A stretch of DNA of 64,000 nucleotides, taken from positions 108,624 to 172,623 of IMG/VR virus record IMGVR_UViG_3300025520_000001; one strand, given 5' to 3'. The notes under the pieces are model-generated. The model saw nothing but the letters and a program-made list of their open reading frames with translations, searched no databases and was not told where the DNA came from. A program made the position numbers and the translations under genes. Origin of the DNA: a virus. This document shows, piece after piece, positions 51,692 through 58,377 of the stretch (positions are counted from its first letter, which is position 1; every line of letters starts with the position of its first letter).

Positions 51692-52069
51692 TTACTCTAC
51701 GATTAGACCATCAAGAAGAGAGAGTTCATCAACCGTAAGCTGCACGTTGTCTCCGAGCTCATCAATCTTCACTGATCCGAGTTCGATATCTAACTGACCA
51801 AGATCGTTCAACTGAGCGGCAAATACGTTGAGATTTTCCGGCTCAAAATCAATCGAGCCATCTTCCTTGGTAATAAGCTTCTTGTTCTCGTCTCGCTTGC
51901 CATACTTCTCAAGTGCTGCCTGACGGCATTCTTCGAACTTGCGAAGTTCACCATCTACTTTTATGCCAACGCCCTTAAGTTTAAAAGCAACACGAAGAGG
52001 TAGTGGCTGTGACATGAGCTTTCGAAGCGCCTGGTGAAAGCGAGCATCTGTAAGTCTTGCTAGTTTCAT
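51692..52069 (-). CDS. DUF1617-like phage protein
   Basis: The 125-residue protein is helical at the start (RFHQALRKLMSQPLPLRVAF), followed by a charged coiled segment (RKFEECRQAALEKYGKRDE) and an acidic end. This order (preserved L-P-x-[KR]-x-[SA]-[YF] stretch, then helix with EKYG) is that of the DUF1617 family of tailed phages, whose function is not known. Single minus-strand gene facing the structural block. Confidence 0.5.
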   Translation of the reverse strand: MKLARLTDARFHQALRKLMSQPLPLRVAFKLKGVGIKVDGELRKFEECRQAALEKYGKRDENKKLITKEDGSIDFEPENLNVFAAQLNDLGQLDIELGSVKIDELGDNVQLTVDELSLLDGLIVE

Positions 52070-52092
52070 ATAGTTTTTCCTATGTAGTGGAC

Positions 52093-52120
52093 TTTGCTAA
52101 GCCCGAAATGATGATACGAT
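52093..52120 (+). promoter_or_regulatory. Possible promoter TTTGCT-16-TACGAT
   Basis: TTTGCT (52093 to 52098) and TGATACGAT (extended -10 ending at 52120) are spaced 16 nt apart, in the divergent gap before the membrane-protein gene at 52154. It is moderately close to a sigma-70 promoter. Confidence 0.35.
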
Positions 52121-52153
52121 TATACAAAGTTGTATTCCCGTAAGGCGCGCCCT

Positions 52154-52489
52154 ATGTTACTAAAATTCTCCAAACATATTAAGCGGTTAGTTTTAGTATG
52201 TAACTCATATGGAATCCCTCTTCCCTTGGTTCATGATCCCAAGACAGGAACTGGTTCTGTTTCCCTTACGTTAGTTGTAGTTTCGTCCCTTATGGTCCTA
52301 GTTGGTTTAGTTAGTCAGTGGAGTGGAGTACCAGGCACTGTTGATATGGATAGTGCCCTTGAATTCTTCTACGCATCTTCCTTCCTATACTTTGGACGCA
52401 CTTGGCGAACCGGCGCGTCGGCTAAAGATACGGAAGAGAACTCCGGCGGCGCGGATAAAGAGAAAGACTCTAAGCCGCCTACTCAATAG
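52154..52489 (+). CDS. Small membrane protein, holin candidate
   Basis: The protein has 111 residues. One clear transmembrane segment (TLVVVSSLMVLVGLVSQW) and a second weaker one (ALEFFYASSFLYFG) are followed by a polar tail rich in Lys/Asp/Glu. Size and layout suit a class II holin, and the next gene has a C-terminal membrane segment. The start at 52154 was chosen over TTG 52130, which lacks a site. Holin function is inferred. Confidence 0.5.
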   Translation: MLLKFSKHIKRLVLVCNSYGIPLPLVHDPKTGTGSVSLTLVVVSSLMVLVGLVSQWSGVPGTVDMDSALEFFYASSFLYFGRTWRTGASAKDTEENSGGADKEKDSKPPTQ

Positions 52490-52497
52490 GGTGGCGT

Positions 52498-52890
52498 ATG
52501 GCAGACAAAATCGACGATCTTACAGAAAAGATGGACAATGTTACAGAGAAGGTCTCTGGCATTGATACGAAGCTAGAAGTACATCTAGCAAAGTTTGAAG
52601 CGCACGTAGACGGTGAACGTGACCGCTGGGAAGCACTAAATCACAACACCAAGATCTTACAAGAAAACACCGAATCGCTAAAGGAGCACATGCAGCGAAC
52701 AGATTTGCTTGAAAATTATGTAAAGAAAATTGACGAGCGATTTACGCCAGTTGAAATTGCTGCACAGCACAAGCTTGCAGTAGCCAACTGGTGGAAGAAT
52801 ACGCTAGTTCTTATCGCCAAGATTGGCGGCGCTTTAACTGCCGGCACGGTTATCTTGAAGACCCTTTTGGTCTTACTAGCACAAGATTAG
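52498..52890 (+). CDS. Coiled-coil protein with C-terminal membrane anchor
   Basis: The protein has 130 residues. Residues 1 to 95 are a charged coiled coil. A hydrophobic stretch ends the protein (GALTAGTVILKTLLVLLA). The design matches XhlA-type lysis accessories and other tail-anchored phage proteins. It lies 8 nt after the holin candidate, with GGTGG as site. A lysis role is possible. Confidence 0.5.
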   Translation: MADKIDDLTEKMDNVTEKVSGIDTKLEVHLAKFEAHVDGERDRWEALNHNTKILQENTESLKEHMQRTDLLENYVKKIDERFTPVEIAAQHKLAVANWWKNTLVLIAKIGGALTAGTVILKTLLVLLAQD

Positions 52891-53044
52891 CTATATGGAT
52901 TTCTTTTTTGAGAAGCCTATATGCACCGTTTGCTGTCAACGAAGTGCAAAGCCTTAAGCGGATCATTAAAAAAAATATGGTGGGCCAGAAAACATTAACT
53001 TTGTTTCGACGATAGCCATCAACTATGGTCTCATGTAGTTTCAT
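52850..53044 (-). CDS. Micro-protein, array member, 64 residues
   Basis: The core TIFFLMIRLRLCTSLTANGAYRLL fits the hydrophobic-helix plus Ala pattern of the other micro-genes (quoted in part). The ATG overlaps the upstream stop (ATGA) and GGGA lies 6 nt before. The last 41 nt overlap the convergent plus-strand gene. Function unknown; confidence is moderate because of that overlap. Confidence 0.4.
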   Translation of the reverse strand: MKLHETIVDGYRRNKVNVFWPTIFFLMIRLRLCTSLTANGAYRLLKKEIHIANLVLVRPKGSSR

Positions 53045-53166
53045 GGTGTTTCCCATGATCGCCAAGCGGGCCGCATTGATCGCAGCTCTCTGTCTTCTAT
53101 ATTAATTTTTATAGCCATCAGGTTCTCATAACTAATTATCTTTAATCGCCACAAGTTGTCGAGCAA
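53041..53166 (-). CDS. Micro-protein, array member, about 41 residues
   Basis: The core LLDNLWRLKIISYENLMAIK resembles the LLW[KR]LGL array proteins. The start is uncertain: the frame is open from 53301, but a strong promoter lies inside that part (53224 to 53252). A TTG at 53166 with AGG 8 nt upstream is the most likely start. The stop is coupled to the next gene by ATGA. Confidence 0.35.
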   Translation of the reverse strand: MLDNLWRLKIISYENLMAIKINIEDRELRSMRPAWRSWETP

Positions 53167-53223
53167 CTTGCTGACCTGATATCCAGCGGATTTAATGTAT
53201 GGTGTAGACCTAACTATTGGAAT

Positions 53224-53252
53224 AGTATACATTACGAATACCGTATAATCAA
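53224..53252 (-). promoter_or_regulatory. Sigma-70-type promoter
   Basis: TTGATT, a 17-nt spacer and TATACT with TG directly before it. It is the best -35/-10 pair I found in the window. It faces leftward and would transcribe the two micro-genes at 52850 to 53166. The long minus-strand operon ends upstream of it. Confidence 0.6.
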
Positions 53253-53331
53253 GTGTGTTCCTAATTTCACTTTCGCCGCGCGTAGTGTCTGGTAGCCACA
53301 CAGATCGAGAGCGTACGTGGTTAAGAGAAAC

Positions 53332-53778
53332 TTATTTACTAGCTGCACAGAAAACTTTGAGGAGCGCAACTTGTTTCTGGACATACTCTTTGTCATTGAG
53401 TTTCCTATTACGACCTGAAGGATGAGGCATCTCGAAGAAATCTAACTTAAGCTTAGAGAGCACCTTACTAGCGTTCTTTCCAAGCGCCACAATTCGATCA
53501 GGATTGATTCCTTTAATCCTCTCGAGAAGGGATGCCGATGCTTGGGCCATCTCATCAGAATTCAGAGGGCGGTTGTTTTCCGTGACCTGGGGCACGATAT
53601 TATCGAAGACGATGTTGCCTTCTACGCCCTCAATCCAAGTCCGAATAATGCGGCCCGAAGCAGTGTCGGCAGTAAAGGCTTCAGTACTCGTCGCCTTCTG
53701 TGAAGGATTGCTGCCGATAAATAGGATCGTCAGTTGGTTTTGCATAGTTGACATTTCTTGTAACGAAATTTGAAACAT
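53332..53778 (-). CDS. Uracil-DNA-glycosylase superfamily protein
   Basis: The 148-residue protein has the two active-site signatures of the UDG fold: ILFIGSNPSQKA (22 to 26, like GMNPS in Mug/TDG and GQDPY in Ung) and MPHPSGRNRKLND (His119, like HPSxxN). It is short for the family and lacks the Ung Asp. It may repair deaminated bases or act on an altered base. The start could be 53778, 53754 or 53745; upstream micro-gene sequence overlaps the first. Confidence 0.65.
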   Translation of the reverse strand: MFQISLQEMSTMQNQLTILFIGSNPSQKATSTEAFTADTASGRIIRTWIEGVEGNIVFDNIVPQVTENNRPLNSDEMAQASASLLERIKGINPDRIVALGKNASKVLSKLKLDFFEMPHPSGRNRKLNDKEYVQKQVALLKVFCAASK

Positions 53779-53938
53779 AGAATACTGTGCCCTGTACGGC
53801 CGGCCAATTTATTGACAGTTTTCGAGTGTTTACTATTGGCTGCAAAACAAGCTTAACAAAAACAACAAGAAGGCAACTAAACGCCTTCTCAATTTGCTTA
53901 AAGTTTTTAACTTCTAATGAGTTATTGGACCAGTCCAT
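53681..53938 (-). CDS. Micro-protein, array member, 85 residues (overlaps UDG gene)
   Basis: Residues 15 to 35 (EKAFSCLLVVFVKLVLQ) share the hydrophobic-helix pattern and the EK-x-[AF] lead-in with the gene just upstream (EKLKNIAFGFAITLVRLQL). The C-terminal third runs over the start of the UDG-like gene by 98 nt, so either the UDG start is internal or this gene is shorter in use. Function unknown. Confidence 0.35.
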   Translation of the reverse strand: MDWSNNSLEVKNFKQIEKAFSCLLVVFVKLVLQPIVNTRKLSINWPAVQGTVFYVSNFVTRNVNYAKPTDDPIYRQQSFTEGDEY

Positions 53939-54101
53939 AATTAGCGTGTCTTTCTATCAGAAGATTGAGTCCAGGGTCGCCAAACTTGTCCCAGTTTTTG
54001 GCAGTGACCAATTGGAGTCGAACTAATGTTATAGCAAAACCAAAAGCTATATTTTTTAGTTTTTCCGTTTTAGTCCAACTGCGGGTGTTATAAAAGTTCA
54101 T
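53913..54101 (-). CDS. Micro-protein, array member, 62 residues
   Basis: The core is EKLKNIAFGFAITLVRLQL, then VTAKNWDKFGDPGLNLLIE. The start overlaps the dCMP deaminase stop (ATGA), and its end overlaps the next micro-gene by 26 nt. Same layout as the arrays at 57 kb: hydrophobic helix, Trp, then a Leu/Ala helix. Confidence 0.5.
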
Positions 54102-54556
54102 TTTCGCGGAGAGACAACCATGTGATAGAAGCCGTCATGCTCGTCTAGCGTGACTGCTAAATCTAACATCGACGTGCACTCTTCAAAGTCCTTATATTTT
54201 TCCTTAAAATAAAACTCTTTTATGCCTGCTTGCCACATGAGCCGAAGACAAGCGGTACACGGAGACATGGTAACGTATACAAAACAGTGATCAGTCTTCA
54301 CCCCGTTTCTGACTGCATTGCAGAGGAGATTAGCCTCTGCATGCACCATATAACGGTACTTTTCGGGCCTATTAGTGGGTAGCTTAGAATCATCAGCCTC
54401 TCTCACAAAGCCGTTATAGCCATCCGCACTAACAGCGAGTGTTTGCGGGTTAACCAGCAAAGCTGCTACTTGTGTATGGATGTCATGTGACTGTGCAGCA
54501 ATAGCCACTGCCCGATTATGCAGATGACTTAACTTCTTTGTTGAGAGAGTGCTCAT
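54098..54556 (-). CDS. Deoxycytidylate deaminase
   Basis: This 152-residue zinc deaminase has HAEANLLCNAV (His72, Glu74) and SPCTACLRLMW (Cys100, Cys103), matching ComEB/T4 cd-type dCMP deaminases. A Cys/His pair for a second zinc, as in T4, is not obvious. It turns dCMP into dUMP, feeding dTMP synthesis and lowering the dCMP pool. It sits in the same operon as ThyX-like and TS-family genes. Confidence 0.88.
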   Translation of the reverse strand: MSTLSTKKLSHLHNRAVAIAAQSHDIHTQVAALLVNPQTLAVSADGYNGFVREADDSKLPTNRPEKYRYMVHAEANLLCNAVRNGVKTDHCFVYVTMSPCTACLRLMWQAGIKEFYFKEKYKDFEECTSMLDLAVTLDEHDGFYHMVVSPRK

Positions 54557-54557
54557 A

Positions 54558-55313
54558 TTAGTCGATGATTTCGTCTAAGAACTCAGGACGCTCCTTGAAG
54601 ACATAGTAGCGACACAGCGAATTAGAGTACAAATTCGACTTGTAGGTGGAGTTATCAACCGAGTGTGTCACAAGATTGCTCTGTGGAGCAGACGACCATG
54701 CTGAAGGCGAAGGAAAGCCAATTGGATGAATATTGATTTGGTCAATAACGTAAGGTTCTTTATGAATGTTGTTGATGCTGTACCCCCACCAAATCTGGTC
54801 GCCGACCTTCAAGGTCTTCATCCATGCAATCACTGCAGCCTCGTCCGGAAGGTCCACGCGCTTCTTCTTATTGCGGCGATGAAGGGCTTCGCGACGCTTC
54901 TTCATGTCGTTGTATCGTGACGCCGTATCGAACTGGTCATCCTCGCTGGCCAGCAACATGTGATCGGCGTATTCAGGATCGAGCTTGAAGCGAGTGTGGT
55001 CCGGGTCGAATTGAGTAACGCACATGGCACGGTCAACGAGCTTCGTGCCCTTGACGCTCATACGGCGAATATAGCCAACCCCGAGCTCATTTTCAAACAG
55101 ATACACATACTTATGCGGGATATCTCCGCTGCCAGTTTCCACGTGCCACTTCTTTTCATCTCCGTCGCGGTCATATCCAATGTTTTCGCGGATAAGAATG
55201 TCGCCGGGTGCAAACTTGTAGAAGGACAAGTTTCGTAGGTGCTTTAGTGTGCGATCAGTAGCTAAATCATTCTCCATAATCTGGCGGTCTTCGGGTGTAA
55301 TTTCGTATTTCAA
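54558..55313 (-). CDS. Unknown two-domain protein (paralogue of the gene at 59058)
   Basis: The protein has 251 residues. Shared with the gene at 59058 in the same order: a GDILI-type strand after a Phe (KFAPGDILI; RFNVGDVCL), a middle Asp-rich helix (LDPEYADHMLL; LDAIMLETEYD) and AWMKTLKVGDQIWW (FFKGLKVGDKFWT), then short strands. It could be a twin-barrel binding protein. The start is TTG, with GAGG 7 nt upstream. Function unknown. Confidence 0.5.
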   Translation of the reverse strand: MKYEITPEDRQIMENDLATDRTLKHLRNLSFYKFAPGDILIRENIGYDRDGDEKKWHVETGSGDIPHKYVYLFENELGVGYIRRMSVKGTKLVDRAMCVTQFDPDHTRFKLDPEYADHMLLASEDDQFDTASRYNDMKKRREALHRRNKKKRVDLPDEAAVIAWMKTLKVGDQIWWGYSINNIHKEPYVIDQINIHPIGFPSPSAWSSAPQSNLVTHSVDNSTYKSNLYSNSLCRYYVFKERPEFLDEIID

Positions 55314-55558
55314 AGGTCTTCCTCGTCGGTAGTGACAACGATGTCGTCGTCTAAGTCTAGACCGGAGTATTTTAGGTCAATCTCATCGGCTAGACTTTTA
55401 CTGCGCTTGATGTCAGCAATTGGCGTAATTTCTACGCTCTTAAGCCGCTTTACTTGTACCTTCTGCTTTACAAGCCCTCGTACAGGACAAGTAAACTCCA
55501 TCTCCGTCTCGTACACTTCAATGTCTGGCGTTGGTTCTTTCTTAACTTTTTTGGTCAT
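55310..55558 (-). CDS. Small acidic protein, unknown
   Basis: The protein has 82 residues, Lys-rich at the start and acidic at the end (LDLDDDIVVTTDEEDL). The middle has one Cys and several Val/Lys strands. The start at 55558 overlaps the ThyX-like stop (ATGA). No family is recognised. Confidence 0.45.
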   Translation of the reverse strand: MTKKVKKEPTPDIEVYETEMEFTCPVRGLVKQKVQVKRLKSVEITPIADIKRSKSLADEIDLKYSGLDLDDDIVVTTDEEDL

Positions 55559-56100
55559 GGCCACTCTGCTTTGATTAGTTGGTCCACTGCTACCATGTAG
55601 GCTGCAATGGGCGCAGGTGCACCATTTTGGGATACGAACCTGCTCCAATCATTATACATTCCATGAACGAGGATGGTCGTGTAAGTATTGATTGGTGTTA
55701 GGATTTGCGACATAAAACGATTGCAACCGTCAGCCTGATAAGCCTTGTGGTTCATGAGAAGCGCAACCGAAGTTCGCTGCATATCCTCGGCAATATCAGT
55801 GCTATTCTGCAGGTTGGGGGCACCAATTTCCCCCGGATTTGGACAGTAGCTCTCGAGCTCATCAGAGCCAATGTTGGGTAAATTGGTGATACGTAGGTTA
55901 AACTGCGACAGGTTCAGTTGAATAAACAGCGGACACTTCATCATCACTGTCAGTGTCGAGTTTTCACAAAGAAACTTGCCATCGAGTCTCTTGTAGAACT
56001 CGACAGCAAGTTGGTTCAGCTTTGTCCCGTTGCAAGAGGTATCGTATGTCGCTACGAACCCCTTGTCAAGCACAGGTATTTTACTTAGAAGTATTGACAT
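55555..56100 (-). CDS. ThyX-like protein lacking the RHRxxS signature
   Basis: This 181-residue protein resembles flavin-dependent thymidylate synthase. Its start (VLDKGFVATYDTSCNG) aligns with ThyX (ILDKGFVELVDVMGND), and MMKCPLFIQ with HVKAPIFVA. DGCNRFMSQILTPINTYTTI fits GVPREVARIVLPLNLYTRF. Where ThyX has RQW-x-RHRxxSxNExS, this protein has LNLSQFNLRITNL, so the FAD/dUMP-binding signature is gone. It may bind a nucleotide without methylating it, or catalyse something else. GAGG lies 6 nt before ATG 56100. Confidence 0.6.
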   Translation of the reverse strand: MSILLSKIPVLDKGFVATYDTSCNGTKLNQLAVEFYKRLDGKFLCENSTLTVMMKCPLFIQLNLSQFNLRITNLPNIGSDELESYCPNPGEIGAPNLQNSTDIAEDMQRTSVALLMNHKAYQADGCNRFMSQILTPINTYTTILVHGMYNDWSRFVSQNGAPAPIAAYMVAVDQLIKAEWP

Positions 56101-56308
56101 CCCTTTCCTCAAAGACAATGTCCAACAGGTACATTAACGTTTCGCCGTTGTCACCATCACCGCCAGTTTTAAAGTCAAAATACCCTTCAAGAAGTTCCCA
56201 GTCGAGTTCCTTAACTCTATTCATTAAAGCAATTGACTGTAGGTGATGTGGCGTACCGCTTTCCCAGCGCTTGTTGATGTCGTACTCTATGCCAGAAGTT
56301 TTAAACAT
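56081..56308 (-). CDS. Small conserved-type phage protein, unknown
   Basis: The protein has 75 residues, mixed charge, with helical segments (HHLQSIALMNRVKELDWELL) and an acidic end. Proteins of this kind (short, DINKRWESGTPHH start) occur in many tailed phages without a known role. It overlaps the ThyX-like start by 20 nt. Confidence 0.5.
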   Translation of the reverse strand: MFKTSGIEYDINKRWESGTPHHLQSIALMNRVKELDWELLEGYFDFKTGGDGDNGETLMYLLDIVFEERDVNTSK

Positions 56309-56314
56309 GTTGTT

Positions 56315-56482
56315 TTATCTGGACCCCGTGATAGGCACCCAGTCGTTCCAAAAGTTAGACCACTCGTATTCGTCAGGGTGACTTTGCTTATACTGTGTGT
56401 CGTGTTGGGGCCTTGGGTACTCATGAATTACTTTAACTATTACTTCCACCTTTGCAGCACTGTTTTCTTTTTTCTTGCTCAT
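56315..56482 (-). CDS. Small Lys/Glu protein, unknown
   Basis: The protein has 55 residues, Lys-rich at the start, with a Trp/Tyr/Pro C-terminal half (EYEWSNFWNDWVPI). The start at 56482 overlaps the upstream stop. No family is recognised. Confidence 0.4.
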   Translation of the reverse strand: MSKKKENSAAKVEVIVKVIHEYPRPQHDTQYKQSHPDEYEWSNFWNDWVPITGSR

Positions 56483-56483
56483 G

Positions 56484-56666
56484 TTAACACATTGTACTTT
56501 TCTTGTACGCCGCAGCCGTCTCATTCAGCGTGAACATAGGAACCTCAATGTCCTGGCCCTTAATCATAGGCGGAATATTGAGTTGTTCATGCGGAGAAAG
56601 GGGTGCGAGCTTAGCAAGGGCGATACGGATCATCTGGGCAAATTCTTCTTCTTCAGGGGATCGCAT
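56484..56666 (-). CDS. Small protein, unknown
   Basis: The protein has 60 residues: acidic start, helix, then Pro-rich end. The start at 56666 has GGAG 6 nt upstream and overlaps the upstream stop (TAATG). No family is recognised. Confidence 0.4.
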   Translation of the reverse strand: MRSPEEEEFAQMIRIALAKLAPLSPHEQLNIPPMIKGQDIEVPMFTLNETAAAYKKSTMC

Positions 56667-56854
56667 TACGGCTCCGTTTTGGTGATGTGCTTTTCTGAGC
56701 ACAGTTGCAAGAAGTTCAGGAAGCTAAGAAAACCAAGTAAGACAAAGTCAATGTCGTCTTGCCATATATCGTGCTTTCCGTTTACATAGCGTACGTGGCC
56801 AAATGGCAAACTTCCTGTCTTCTTGCCTGCAATATACTGCTTACTCGCTGTCAT
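56666..56854 (-). CDS. Micro-protein, possible array member, 62 residues
   Basis: The C-terminal part (DFVLLGFLSFLNFLQLCSEK) is a hydrophobic helix like those of the adjacent array; the N-terminal part is polar with Gly and His. It is coupled on both sides (ATGA upstream, TAATG downstream). Confidence 0.4.
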   Translation of the reverse strand: MTASKQYIAGKKTGSLPFGHVRYVNGKHDIWQDDIDFVLLGFLSFLNFLQLCSEKHITKTEP

Positions 56855-57039
56855 GGGTATCTACTTCTTGTGATGCGAACGTATTCATCTTTAGCCATTA
56901 CATATGCTTGGTTGTCTGTTTTCTTTTGCCAAAGGCCAATTTTGCCGCCTAAATAAAGCAAGTAATCAAGAGCTTCAAGCTTGCGCTTATTTCGAGCCAT
57001 AACAACTTCGGTCTGTGGAAGTTGTTCATCATAGATCAT
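56851..57039 (-). CDS. Micro-protein, four-member array, copy 4
   Basis: The protein has 62 residues with the core EALDYLLYLGGKIGLWQKK, then DNQAYVMAKDEYVRI. The aligned columns with the three upstream genes are [DNS]-[YW]-x-[LF]-x-x-x-G-x-x-[IL]-x-L-W and A-x3-A near the end. Overlaps both neighbours. A start at 57000 (MARNKRKLEALDY) is an alternative. Confidence 0.55.
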   Translation of the reverse strand: MIYDEQLPQTEVVMARNKRKLEALDYLLYLGGKIGLWQKKTDNQAYVMAKDEYVRITRSRYP

Positions 57040-57175
57040 CGTTGATTTTTGCTTTTGCCATCTCGAAAGCCCTTAAGCCGGTTGCGTGTTTCCACAGGTC
57101 GAGGCGTAAGCCCACCGTCAAGAGCCAGTTGAAGGCCTTGATTACCTCGTAGCGATATGGCGGTTCCTTCGTCAT
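57029..57175 (-). CDS. Micro-protein, four-member array, copy 3
   Basis: The protein has 48 residues with the core KAFNWLLTVGLRLDLWKHA, then AFEMAKAKIND. It is short but fully aligned with the flanking copies, and coupled by ATGA upstream and an 11-nt overlap downstream. Confidence 0.55.
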   Translation of the reverse strand: MTKEPPYRYEVIKAFNWLLTVGLRLDLWKHATGLRAFEMAKAKINDDL

Positions 57176-57345
57176 CGGATCTTACGTAGAAAAACCTCTT
57201 TAGCCAACATGAGGGCGTTGTTATCGGCCATGTAACTCCAGAGCTGCAGGCGTCGCCCGGTAACAAAAAAGTAGTCAATCGCCCTCATCACCATGGTGAT
57301 GTTTGCCCCCACTACTAACCTAGAACGCAAATCAGAATGTTTCAT
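57172..57345 (-). CDS. Micro-protein, four-member array, copy 2
   Basis: The protein has 57 residues with the core RAIDYFFVTGRRLQLWSYM, then ALMLAKEVFLRKI. The ATG at 57345 lies inside the end of copy 1; the stop is coupled to copy 3 by ATGA. Confidence 0.55.
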   Translation of the reverse strand: MKHSDLRSRLVVGANITMVMRAIDYFFVTGRRLQLWSYMADNNALMLAKEVFLRKIR

Positions 57346-57532
57346 TGTTCTGTGTTTTAAAATACCTGAGAGCCGAGCTTGCAAAATTAAAGGCGTCTAT
57401 GTCGCCGTCGCGGCTCCAGAGATTTAAAACTCGTCCAAGGTAGAGGACATAAGATACTGCACGCAGCGCGGCCTCGGCGTCTTCATGTTTTTTCACCAAG
57501 AAGAACAATTTAAACGACTTGTTTGTCTTCAT
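57332..57532 (-). CDS. Micro-protein, four-member array, copy 1
   Basis: The protein has 66 residues with the core RAVSYVLYLGRVLNLWSRD, then DAFNFASSALRYF. It starts on the stop of the transglycosylase gene (ATGA). The N-terminal 20 residues (KSFKLFFLVKKHEDAEAAL) are specific to this copy. Confidence 0.55.
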   Translation of the reverse strand: MKTNKSFKLFFLVKKHEDAEAALRAVSYVLYLGRVLNLWSRDGDIDAFNFASSALRYFKTQNNETF

Positions 57533-58005
57533 TGAGTGATTAACTGAGCGTACTTAGTCGTGTACGACGAACCAATAATATCTTCATCTGAAGCATTTTG
57601 GCTGGCAGTTAAGCCCCATCGCCAAGCATAGACGGCACGAGGAAGGTTGGGAGTTGACGCACGCAGAAACAACCAATGTGTATTTGCGCACTGCGTATAC
57701 AGGCGCCGATTGGTCCAGAACGCCTTCAGGAACAATCGCTCATCCTCGAGCCCCGGGAACTGCTGGCGAAGCTTCGCAGTCTTCCGATACATCCAGTGTG
57801 CTGTGCTGGGTTTGAGCCCAAGCGAACCGAAAGCCGTATGAAAGTCACCGAGCGGATGAGCTCGGTGATTGACATACTTGCCGTATTGTGACTCGATGCT
57901 AGCAATACCATTCAGCTCGCGATTCAGCCCTTCAAGCGGCCAAGTAGATATCTTTGCGTCTACGGGAATGAAAGAAACCGCAAATGCAACGAACTTAGCC
58001 CACAT
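57529..58005 (-). CDS. Lytic transglycosylase-like protein (SLT fold)
   Basis: The protein has 158 residues. The start (MWAKFVAFAVSFIPVDA) is a possible signal sequence. GIASIESQYGKYVNHRAHPL carries the probable catalytic Glu (Glu38) in the SLT pattern, followed by GDFHTAFGSLGLKP. It probably cleaves peptidoglycan, for lysis or DNA entry. The rest is helical (LRQQFPGLEDERLFLKAFW), as in goose-lysozyme/SLT folds. It heads the array of micro-genes. Confidence 0.65.
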   Translation of the reverse strand: MWAKFVAFAVSFIPVDAKISTWPLEGLNRELNGIASIESQYGKYVNHRAHPLGDFHTAFGSLGLKPSTAHWMYRKTAKLRQQFPGLEDERLFLKAFWTNRRLYTQCANTHWLFLRASTPNLPRAVYAWRWGLTASQNASDEDIIGSSYTTKYAQLITQ

Positions 58006-58018
58006 AGAAAAGCCTTTC

Positions 58019-58186
58019 TTATGGCATGTGCCTATCCCAAACTAATCGGCCTGGTGCTTTTGTCCTGAACAGTTTCAACCTGCGGGTAACTTTAAGAAAC
58101 GCCGCGTAGCGATCTACTACAATATAGTCGTCGAAGGTCTCACCCAACCGCCAAGCCGGCTTGTGTGGAAAGAAGAAAACTGTCAT
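58019..58186 (-). CDS. Small protein, FPH[KR]P-LGETF pair, copy 2
   Basis: The protein has 55 residues, FFFPHKPAWRLGETFDDY then KVTRRLKLFRTKAPGRL. It aligns along its length with the upstream gene (FPHRPSRFLGETFHDT). The C-terminal helix with RRLKLF also resembles the 57 kb array. It is coupled by ATGA. Confidence 0.5.
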   Translation of the reverse strand: MTVFFFPHKPAWRLGETFDDYIVVDRYAAFLKVTRRLKLFRTKAPGRLVWDRHMP

Positions 58187-58377
58187 ACGTTATGTCTTGC
58201 TCTTACCAGATAGTAAGGCATTGTTGCATCGAAGAGCATAAGCCGATGGCTCATAAGCAAGATAACACTGTATTGTTCTTGCAACTCCGTATCGTGAAAA
58301 GTTTCCCCAAGGAACCTAGACGGTCTATGGGGAAACTGGAACTTGGGCTGTTTACTTTCGCTCGTCGGCGGGAGCAT
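58183..58377 (-). CDS. Small protein, FPH[KR]P-LGETF pair, copy 1
   Basis: The protein has 64 residues. KFQFPHRPSRFLGETFHDT is followed by SHRLMLFDATMPYYLV. The most likely ATG (58377) lies inside the end of the gene at 58352, in another frame. It is the partner of the gene at 58019. Confidence 0.45.
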   Translation of the reverse strand: MLPPTSESKQPKFQFPHRPSRFLGETFHDTELQEQYSVILLMSHRLMLFDATMPYYLVRARHNV

